Origin: Fidelibacterota bacterium TCS52 | Lineage (GTDB): Bacteria > Fidelibacterota > Fidelibacteria > Fidelibacterales > Fidelibacteraceae | Reading direction: 5' to 3' | Length of the DNA stretch: 8,734 bases | Assembly: GCA_001577215.1 (NCBI GenBank) | Contig: LSCC01000050.1 | Coordinates: 1 to 8,734, forward strand | Shown: piece by piece, positions 1-5,183 of the stretch | How positions within the stretch are numbered: position 1 is the first letter of the stretch | How the letters are laid out: each line of letters opens with the position of its first letter | The notes under the pieces: model-generated | What the model was told of the DNA's origin: nothing | Database searches by the model: none | What the model saw: only the letters and a program-made list of their open reading frames with translations | Translations under genes and position numbers: made by a program

Positions 1-298
1 CATATAAATTAAAAACAGTTAATATGCCTTTTAAAAAAAGTAAAATTCCCACAAACGAACCAATAATAACAAGTATAGAAGCATTTTTTAAGTCAATTTG
101 TTTTTCTTTAACATAATCTGTATAAAAATAGATATAAAAAACGAATATTACTAAACTGGCTAAGAAAGATATCAATGCATTAATTTGTGTTACAAAAAGA
201 TTTCCGAAAATATTTGGTTTAAAAGTAGCAATTGTTCTAGAAACAAAAATATAACAAATTCCGCCAATTGAAAGTAATGTAATGTTTTTTAAATTCAT
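1..298 (-). CDS. Multi-pass membrane protein, C-terminus cut by window edge
   Basis: This is an open frame from an ATG at 298 reading leftward with no stop to base 1, giving 99 visible residues that begin MNLKNITLLS. Three hydrophobic segments are visible, roughly at residues 5-24, 40-59 and 72-92. A short charged loop (DYVKEKQIDLKN, about residues 61-72) separates the second and third. No enzymatic motif is visible and I do not recognise the family. The start lies 49 bases after the stop of another small membrane-protein gene on the same strand, so the two are probably co-transcribed. The ribosome-binding site is weak: only a GGAA lies about 7 bases upstream. The protein is very probably an inner-membrane protein, and its role is unknown. 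The missing C-terminus could change this view. Confidence 0.6.
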   Translation of the reverse strand, partial: MNLKNITLLSIGGICYIFVSRTIATFKPNIFGNLFVTQINALISFLASLVIFVFYIYFYTDYVKEKQIDLKNASILVIIGSFVGILLFLKGILTVFNLY

Positions 299-309
299 AA
301 ATTTTCCAA

Positions 310-354
310 CAATTAATTTGAAAAATTAAAAACTCAGTTTTCTAAAATTAATTG
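310..354 (-). repeat. 10-bp inverted repeat between two small membrane-protein genes
   Basis: The arms CAATTAATTT (310-319) and AAATTAATTG (345-354) are perfect reverse complements separated by 25 bases. The intervening sequence holds a second short inverted repeat, AAAACT/AGTTTT (329-341). One arm overlaps the stop codon of the 66-residue gene and the other lies just before the start of the next gene. It could fold in the mRNA as an A/U-rich intercistronic hairpin, but A+T richness makes chance pairing fairly likely. Confidence 0.35.
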
Positions 355-548
355 TATTTTTTACTATAAATAATATATTCAACGATTAAAAAAAACAATG
401 GAAATGAAATGCTCAGCAATATTTGAGTGTCCAACCCTATAACATTTTCTCCGTTAATTAAATTCAATGATTTAAATATTAGGAATATTATTGTTCCCAA
501 TGATAAGCTTTGAAGAATTCCGAAGATCCAAAATATTTTTGTTTTCAT
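348..548 (-). CDS. Small two-helix membrane protein of unknown function
   Basis: This encodes a 66-residue protein beginning MKTKIFWIFG and ending YSKKYN, with two hydrophobic segments at about residues 6-26 and 42-61. A short polar loop (NLINGENVIGLDTQ) joins them and the tail is basic. I chose the ATG at 548 because a good ribosome-binding site, AGAGGT, lies 4 bases upstream; the ATG six codons earlier (566) would place that site inside the coding region. It is followed 49 bases later by another membrane-protein gene, so a two-gene transcript is likely. The basic ends would favour both termini lying in the cytoplasm, although this is a weak inference from the positive-inside rule. No family is recognised. 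The size also fits a toxin-like or accessory small membrane protein, but nothing specific supports either. Confidence 0.6.
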   Translation of the reverse strand: MKTKIFWIFGILQSLSLGTIIFLIFKSLNLINGENVIGLDTQILLSISFPLFFLIVEYIIYSKKYN

Positions 549-552
549 GGTT

Positions 553-558
553 ACCTCT
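553..558 (-). promoter_or_regulatory. Ribosome-binding site AGAGGT
   Basis: On the minus strand AGAGGT is followed by AACC and the ATG at 548. It decides the start of the 66-residue membrane protein. Confidence 0.55.
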
Positions 559-648
559 AATTTCAATTTTATTTTAATTTAATATAATAATTAAAAAAAA
601 ACATTTAAAAAATTAAAATTATTTCATATATTTTGTTAAATATCAATT
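559..648. promoter_or_regulatory. Divergent A/T-only intergenic region, probable promoters both ways
   Basis: This is the spacer between the minus-strand membrane genes and the plus-strand peptidase gene, consisting almost only of A and T. On the plus strand TTTAAA (604-609), 17 bases of spacing and TATATT (627-632) make a plausible sigma70-like promoter, but such matches are common in sequence this A/T-rich. No operator-like palindrome stands out. Because the flanking genes diverge, promoters for both must lie here or just inside them. Confidence 0.3.
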
Positions 649-653
649 GGGAG
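649..653 (+). promoter_or_regulatory. Ribosome-binding site GGGAG
   Basis: GGGAG is followed by five A residues and the ATG at 659. It decides the start of the peptidase gene and overlaps the competing upstream TTG (647). Confidence 0.6.
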
Positions 654-658
654 AAAAA

Positions 659-2644
659 ATGAAAAATCAATTTATTAAAGCAGAAGATATTTATAATTTA
701 TATTTTCCATCTGACCCACAAATTTCACCTAATGGGAATAAACTGCTTTATGTTAAAAAATGGATCAACAAGGGTGACAATAAATATTATTCAAATATTC
801 GTTCTGTAGAAATTTCAAATAAAAAAGAAAAACCATTAACTAAAGGTAATCATGTTGATTTTTCTCCACGCTGGCACCCTTTAAAAGAACAGATAATATT
901 TATACGCAAAAAGGATAATATCACTTCATTAATTTCGACAAGTTTAAAAACTAAAAAAGAAAAAGAGCTTGCCGTCTTTAAAAGAGGTGAAGTGAAAAAA
1001 ATTACATTTTCTCCTAATGGTGAATATATTGGATTATTACTTCATAAATTCAGTAAAGAAATAAAACTTGATAAAAATAATAAGCGAAAAACACCTGTTG
1101 TCAGAGATATTGATCGTCTATATTATAGAGAAGATGGAGAAGGTTTTAGTGATTCCCAAAAGACACAACTTTATATTATCAAGGGGCAAAACAATAAATT
1201 ACAAAAAGTAACCAAAGCAAAAGAAGATATTTCTAACTTTACCTGGTCAGATTATAGCGATAAAATTGCATATACTTACAACGCCAACAGCGATCCGGAC
1301 AGATATATGGAAGAGAGCGAGATTTTTATCTATGATCTAAAAAAACGCAAAAAAGAGAAATTGAAAAAGAAAAAGGGACCTGTTGGATTCTTAAAATTTT
1401 CTCCGGACAATAAATTTCTCTATTTTTCCGGTCACTTTAAACCCAATCATAGTTGGGGTGCAGAAAATATGAGAATTCATAGGATCTCGCTGCAAAACGG
1501 TAAAATCAAATCAATGACAAAAAAAATCGATCGAACAACAGAGATGTTAACTTTAGGAGATATTTCGCCAATGTTCACTATGCAAGAGCCGATCATTGAT
1601 CCACAAATGGAAAACATGTATTTTACAATTAGTTCTAACGGCGGAAACCCACTATTGAAATTATCTCTTAAAACTGATAAAGTTTCTTATGTAATTGATG
1701 GTAAACATTCCATTGTAAGTTATTCGGCTTCTAACAATGCCGATTCATTTGCTATTCATTTAACTCAAATGAAACATCCCGATGAAATTTATCATTTAAA
1801 TATTAAAGAAAAATCATTTGAAAAAATAACTTCAATAAATGAAAAATATACGAATAAACGTATTTACAATATTCCGAGTTCTTCTATTGTAAAAAACGGT
1901 TCCACTTCAATTCATACATGGTTATTAAAACCACCGAATTTTGATCCGGAAAAAAAATATCCTTTACTTCTAAATATTCATGGTGGCCCTCGCTGTCAAT
2001 ATGGATATAATTGGTTTCACGAGATGCATTTTTTTGCCGCTAACGGTTATGTGGTTTTATATACTAATCCAAGAGGTAGTCAAGGATATGGAAAAAAATT
2101 TGCAGATGCAATTACAGGCAAATGGGCAGAACCGGCATACTCTGATTTAATGAAATGTGTTAAAATTTTTTCTAAACAAAAATACATTGATAAAAATAAT
2201 TTATTTGTAACCGGTGGTAGTTATGGTGGATATATGACTAATTGGATAGTTACACAAACAAACTGTTTCAAAGCTGCAGTTACTCAAAGGTCAATTTCAA
2301 ATCTTTCTTCTTTCTTTGGCACTTCTGATTTTGGATGGGATCTGGCGACAGAATTTAACGGACCGCCTTGGAAGAAAAAGAAAACATATAAAAAATGGTC
2401 GGCTTTAACTTACGCAAAAAGAATTAAAACACCATTAATGATCATCCATTCTGAAAATGATTTAAGGTGTCCGATGGAACAAGCAGAACAACTTTTCGTT
2501 CGCTTAAAATATGATAAAAAAGATGTTCGACTAATAAGATTTCCGGAAGAACCACATGGATTGAGCAGAAACGGTAAACCGGACAGAAGAGTCAAAAGAT
2601 TGGAACTTATGCTGGAATGGTTTGAAAAATATAGAAGACAATAA
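659..2644 (+). CDS. S9-family serine peptidase (acylaminoacyl-peptidase/YuxL-like)
   Basis: This is a complete 661-residue prolyl-oligopeptidase-clan enzyme, probably cleaving dipeptides or blocked residues from short peptides in the cytoplasm, since no signal peptide is present. The N-terminal part (about 10-390) has TolB/PD40-type propeller repeats, recognisable as xFSPNGEY, FSPDNKFLYFSG and similar. The C-terminal alpha/beta-hydrolase domain (about 405-661) carries the oxyanion-side HGGP at 441-444, NPRGSQGYG at 470-478, the nucleophile in GGSYGGYM (Ser521), Asp601 in HSENDLRCP and His633 in EEPHG. The triad is therefore complete. The segment TQRSISNLSSFFGTSDFGW matches what I know of YuxL-type S9 enzymes. 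The length is normal for the family. I chose the ATG at 659 because GGGAG lies 5 bases upstream; an upstream in-frame TTG at 647 would overlap that site. It appears to be a single housekeeping-type gene, functionally unrelated to the secreted cluster downstream. Exact substrate specificity cannot be read from the sequence. Confidence 0.95.
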   Translation: MKNQFIKAEDIYNLYFPSDPQISPNGNKLLYVKKWINKGDNKYYSNIRSVEISNKKEKPLTKGNHVDFSPRWHPLKEQIIFIRKKDNITSLISTSLKTKKEKELAVFKRGEVKKITFSPNGEYIGLLLHKFSKEIKLDKNNKRKTPVVRDIDRLYYREDGEGFSDSQKTQLYIIKGQNNKLQKVTKAKEDISNFTWSDYSDKIAYTYNANSDPDRYMEESEIFIYDLKKRKKEKLKKKKGPVGFLKFSPDNKFLYFSGHFKPNHSWGAENMRIHRISLQNGKIKSMTKKIDRTTEMLTLGDISPMFTMQEPIIDPQMENMYFTISSNGGNPLLKLSLKTDKVSYVIDGKHSIVSYSASNNADSFAIHLTQMKHPDEIYHLNIKEKSFEKITSINEKYTNKRIYNIPSSSIVKNGSTSIHTWLLKPPNFDPEKKYPLLLNIHGGPRCQYGYNWFHEMHFFAANGYVVLYTNPRGSQGYGKKFADAITGKWAEPAYSDLMKCVKIFSKQKYIDKNNLFVTGGSYGGYMTNWIVTQTNCFKAAVTQRSISNLSSFFGTSDFGWDLATEFNGPPWKKKKTYKKWSALTYAKRIKTPLMIIHSENDLRCPMEQAEQLFVRLKYDKKDVRLIRFPEEPHGLSRNGKPDRRVKRLELMLEWFEKYRRQ

Positions 2645-2646
2645 AT

Positions 2647-2794
2647 ATGTGGACTAATCTTAATAAATTTTTTGCTGTTAGAATTGATAGATTAACAAGA
2701 TTTTTTAGATTTTCTGAAGTCGCATATTAATGAAGTATTAACTCCGATTGAAAATATTCAAAAAAATCTGTCCCGGTTTCATTATTTTTTATAA
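2647..2794 (+). pseudogene. Possible frameshifted small gene (~48 residues)
   Basis: An ATG 2 bases after the peptidase stop opens a 27-residue frame (MWTNLNKFFAVRIDRLTRFF...) that stops at 2728-2730. If one T is removed from the run of six at 2701-2706, the reading continues as ...RLTRFLDFLKSHINEVLTP and on to LSRFHYFL, stopping at 2792-2794. The joined product is a coherent, amphipathic 48-residue chain. I do not recognise it. There is no strong ribosome-binding site, though translation could be coupled to the peptidase. It may be a decayed gene, a sequencing error in a homopolymer, a gene needing a +1 shift, or chance open sequence. Confidence 0.25.
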
Positions 2795-2809
2795 AACATA
2801 AAAATAAAT

Positions 2810-2837
2810 TTGAAATTCAAAATTTAATTGTTATAAT
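2810..2837 (+). promoter_or_regulatory. Sigma70-like promoter for the zinc-ribbon gene
   Basis: TTGAAA (2810-2815) and a perfect TATAAT (2832-2837) are separated by 16 bases, which would place the transcript start near 2844, about 30 bases before the ATG at 2874. It is the best promoter match in the window. The Bacteroidota-type TAnnTTTG box is not seen here. Confidence 0.5.
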
Positions 2838-2863
2838 ATATAGAAAGCAAATTAATATAAAAT

Positions 2864-2870
2864 AGAGGTG
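2864..2870 (+). promoter_or_regulatory. Ribosome-binding site AGAGGTG
   Basis: AGAGGTG followed by AAA and the ATG at 2874 is a strong Shine-Dalgarno match. It shows that the GTG at 2868 is part of the binding site rather than the start. Confidence 0.65.
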
Positions 2871-2873
2871 AAA

Positions 2874-3275
2874 ATGGAAAATAATTATCTATGTCCCAAA
2901 TGCCAAGGGCAACTAAAAATAAAAAAGAGTATTGTCTTTTCGGCAAAAACGCCTTCTGGGGAAAAAGGATTAATTTTTTTAAGCCCCAAAATCGGTGATT
3001 ATCATGTAACAAAACATCCGGAATTCAAAATTAAAGAAGGTGAACATACTGAATTATTTTGTCCTATCTGTCATGAAAATTTAGAGGCAAAATCATTAAA
3101 TAAAAATCTTGCTAAAATAATTTTAAAAGATAAAAAAGGTGTAAAACACGATATCTTGTTTTCAGAAATTGTAGGCGAAAAATGTACTTATATTATTTAT
3201 AAAAATCGTGTTGATTCTTTCGGAAACGATTCTGATCATTATATAAATTTTTTTGGCGAAGGTTCAGAATTTTAA
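2874..3275 (+). CDS. Small two-CxxC zinc-ribbon-like protein, uncharacterised
   Basis: This encodes a 133-residue soluble protein with two Cys pairs, C7-P-K-C10 near the N-terminus and C63-P-I-C66 in the middle. They are spaced so that they could jointly hold one zinc ion as a split ribbon. Between them lies the segment SPSG-like loop/LIFLSPKIGDYHVTKHP, and after the second pair a conserved-looking LNKNLAKIILKDKKG, FSEIVGEKCTY (extra C104) and DSFGNDSDHYINFF. There is no signal peptide or membrane segment, so it is probably cytoplasmic. The layout resembles small hypothetical proteins I have seen in Bacteroidota-type genomes, but I cannot name a function. The gene has its own promoter and ribosome-binding site and faces the lipoprotein gene tail to tail, 19 bases apart. 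The start at 2874 is set by AGAGGTG. Alternatives are a redox-active dithiol protein or a nucleic-acid or ribosome binder. Confidence 0.8.
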   Translation: MENNYLCPKCQGQLKIKKSIVFSAKTPSGEKGLIFLSPKIGDYHVTKHPEFKIKEGEHTELFCPICHENLEAKSLNKNLAKIILKDKKGVKHDILFSEIVGEKCTYIIYKNRVDSFGNDSDHYINFFGEGSEF

Positions 3276-3291
3276 AAATATTTATATTTTT
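3274..3291. terminator. Weak A/T-only hairpin between convergent genes
   Basis: AAAAATA, the loop TTTA and TATTTTT lie between the tail-to-tail stops at 3275 and 3295, and the right arm runs on into further T residues. It could act as a bidirectional terminator, but the stem has no G-C pairs and is thermodynamically weak. Confidence 0.25.
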
Positions 3292-3294
3292 TTA

Positions 3295-3606
3295 TCATTT
3301 ATGGGAATTTACCGTTTCAGCTTTAGTAGTTTCAATTTTAATTTTATTTTTAACAGTATCTTTCTGATGTTCTTCCCATTCTATCTGATGAATAGATTTA
3401 TGTTCGCGGAAACTGGGTTTATTAACCGAATCATTTTTAGTTTTATTTAATTCCTTTTTATTAAAATTTATCTTTTCCGAATTATCGTTTTTTACTTGTG
3501 AAGTTTCATTTTTTGTCTTATTTATTAGGTTTGTTTCTGTTATTTTTTTATTACACGCAGAAAAAATTGAAATTAAGATCACAGAAATTAATAATATTTT
3601 TTTCAT
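3295..3606 (-). CDS. Small Lys/Asn-rich lipoprotein with IHQxEWExHQxD motif
   Basis: This encodes a 103-residue predicted lipoprotein. MKK is followed by a hydrophobic stretch (LLISVILISIF) and a lipobox-like FSA-C with the lipidated Cys at residue 18. The mature part is very polar and rich in Lys, Asn and Thr (about 19-66), which suggests a flexible, unstructured linker. Residues 71-83 read SIHQIEWEEHQKD, closely matching a segment at the mature N-terminus of the GH18 protein encoded just upstream. The gene starts 28 bases after the GH18 stop, so it is probably the last gene of that operon. No strong ribosome-binding site is seen (GGTG about 9 bases upstream). The protein ends with a TGA stop, so TGA is a stop codon in this genome. 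Its function is unknown; a membrane-tethered partner of the GH18 protein is one inference. Confidence 0.7.
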   Translation of the reverse strand: MKKILLISVILISIFSACNKKITETNLINKTKNETSQVKNDNSEKINFNKKELNKTKNDSVNKPSFREHKSIHQIEWEEHQKDTVKNKIKIETTKAETVNSHK

Positions 3607-3634
3607 AATTTAAACACCATTTTTTATAAATTGT

Positions 3635-5098
3635 TTATTTTAATAAAACCATCTTTTTTGTATAGGAAATTTGCCCAACTTTCAATACGTAAACATAAAT
3701 CCCACTTGATAAATTACTTCCGTCAAATTCAACCGAATAATTTCCGGCAATTTTGTAACCATTCACTAAAGTAGCAATTTTTTCACCTATCAAATTATAA
3801 ACATTTAATTGAATTAAATTATGATTTGGAATTTCATATTCAATTGTTGTAGTTGGATTAAATGGGTTTGGATAATTTGAAAATAGTTTAATTTTATCCG
3901 GTATTTTATTATTATCGTTGATATTTGACACAGAAAATTTTTCTCTCAACTTATTCCACAATTCATCTCGACTTCCATCATATCCCAATGCCCACATTCC
4001 AACACCCTTTAAATTTTTTTCTATTGCCAAATCATATTTTAATCCTAAACTTGTCGCATTATCAAACCAAACTTGATAGTATTTTGCATTGCTTTGATAA
4101 GTGTACCAGGGAACTTTATAATTTGTGGACCACAATAATCCATAAGTTTCCGATTCAGATTGTGCACTTGAAAAGAGTTTTGAGTCAATATGTTCTACAA
4201 CCGAAGATCCTTCGTTTTGATTTGAGGTTTGCCATTTTCTTCCGTAATATGGAATTCCAAGAATAAGCTTCTCCGGATTATTTTGTGTTACAGTTCCATA
4301 ACCTTTAGACACATCTGTTAATGTTCTGGTAACATTATAATTTGATCCATCTATAGGTGAAACAGGACCGGCGGTTGAACTTCCTGACCACCAATAACCA
4401 TATCCCATAATAAAAATGTAATCGCAAGCAAAAGCGAGTCCTGGCAAATCCCAACTACTCCAATTTACAGCAGGACCGGCAAAAGAGACCTCTTGATCAC
4501 TTCCGACATTTGCATGAATATATTCAGCTAACTCAGACATAAATGGATTAATATTATTTGATCTATCATCATAATATAATCCTTCAAAATCAATATTAAC
4601 ACCATCAAGATTATAAGTCTCTATCTTTGATTTCACATTTGCAAAAAAATTATTTTTAATCGTGGAATTAGTAATTATTGTATGGATATCATCATCATTA
4701 AATTCAACGACACACATAATTATTTTTACACCATTTGTATGAGCTTCATTTATCATAGAAGTCCAAGGCCAACCTTGTGGGTTGCTAATTGAGCCATCTG
4801 AAGCATTTGCAGAAAAATCAAATGCTGCAATATGTGTTAATAAATCGTATTGAAAATATTGCACTGCACCTGGATGTTCCCAATATGGTAAATATCCAAA
4901 AACTGCAGACGATAATTCTTTCTGATTACTTTTATTTTTATTGATCGGAATTATATTTTTAGCAAATTGTTTCTTGTGAATAGCTTGAACATCGTTTTGA
5001 TGTTTTTCCCATTCCCTTTGGTGAATTCCTTTTCGCTCTTGTGAATATCCGAAAGTAACTATCAAAATTAATGTGATTATTAGGTTTGTTTTATTCAT
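3635..5098 (-). CDS. Secreted GH18-family glycoside hydrolase with T9SS sorting tail
   Basis: This is a 487-residue protein with a signal peptide (MNKTNLIITLILIVTFGYS, cut before Gln20), a short polar linker holding GIHQREWEKHQND (24-36), a GH18 TIM barrel (about 62-388) and a C-terminal sorting domain (about 405-487). The barrel shows HIAAFDFSANASDG (strand 2), LDGVNIDFEG with the catalytic acid Glu172, GIPYYGRKW and the late GVGMWALGYDG with a barrel Trp (369). The sorting domain starts LFSNYPNPFNPTTTIEYEIP and ends YTKKMVLLK, as in type IX secretion cargo. GH18 enzymes hydrolyse chitin, peptidoglycan-like or other N-acetylhexosamine glycans with substrate assistance. Two usual active-site residues differ: DxxDxDxE reads DGVNIDFE (Asn168), and the MxYD position reads MGYG (Gly234). 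Activity is therefore likely but not certain. An in-frame ATG at 5164 and another at 5122 exist. I prefer 5098 because it begins a standard signal peptide and the 5164 codon lies inside a heptamer repeat. Confidence 0.88.
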   Translation of the reverse strand: MNKTNLIITLILIVTFGYSQERKGIHQREWEKHQNDVQAIHKKQFAKNIIPINKNKSNQKELSSAVFGYLPYWEHPGAVQYFQYDLLTHIAAFDFSANASDGSISNPQGWPWTSMINEAHTNGVKIIMCVVEFNDDDIHTIITNSTIKNNFFANVKSKIETYNLDGVNIDFEGLYYDDRSNNINPFMSELAEYIHANVGSDQEVSFAGPAVNWSSWDLPGLAFACDYIFIMGYGYWWSGSSTAGPVSPIDGSNYNVTRTLTDVSKGYGTVTQNNPEKLILGIPYYGRKWQTSNQNEGSSVVEHIDSKLFSSAQSESETYGLLWSTNYKVPWYTYQSNAKYYQVWFDNATSLGLKYDLAIEKNLKGVGMWALGYDGSRDELWNKLREKFSVSNINDNNKIPDKIKLFSNYPNPFNPTTTIEYEIPNHNLIQLNVYNLIGEKIATLVNGYKIAGNYSVEFDGSNLSSGIYVYVLKVGQISYTKKMVLLK

Positions 5099-5155
5099 TT
5101 TTTTACTTTTGTTATACTCCATTTTCACTTTTCGCGTGTTTTTCGAGGCTCTATT

Positions 5156-5183
5156 TATTACCATTTATCATTTACCATTAAAT
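5156..5183. repeat. Degenerate tandem heptamers ATTTAYC in the operon spacer
   Basis: Four successive heptamers read TATTACC, ATTTATC, ATTTACC and ATTAAAT, filling the spacer just after the lamin-tail gene's stop. The middle two differ at one base; the outer two are more divergent. The adjoining spacer (5128-5150) holds C/G-containing units related to CGAAAA on the minus strand. The pattern recalls short heptanucleotide repeats in intergenic DNA of some bacteria. It argues that the ATG at 5164 is not a true start. Confidence 0.4.

Noticed and set aside
647..649. TTG at 647 as the peptidase start
   Set aside because: It overlaps the GGGAG ribosome-binding site; the ATG at 659 has ideal spacing and adds no loss of conserved sequence.
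2868..2870. GTG at 2868 as the start of the zinc-ribbon protein
   Set aside because: It lies inside the AGAGGTG ribosome-binding site of the ATG at 2874.
2824..3012. Minus-strand frame of 62 codons over the zinc-ribbon promoter and start
   Set aside because: It is antisense to the promoter, ribosome-binding site and first CxxC of a well-supported gene.
3253..3450. Plus-strand hydrophobic frame overlapping the zinc-ribbon gene's end
   Set aside because: It overlaps the end of the zinc-ribbon gene and lies opposite the lipoprotein; its Phe-rich content is simply the complement of Lys-rich codons.
3925..4266. Plus-strand open frame opposite the GH18 gene
   Set aside because: It is antisense to the conserved barrel and sorting-domain junction, shows no recognisable motif, and has the skewed composition expected of a shadow frame.
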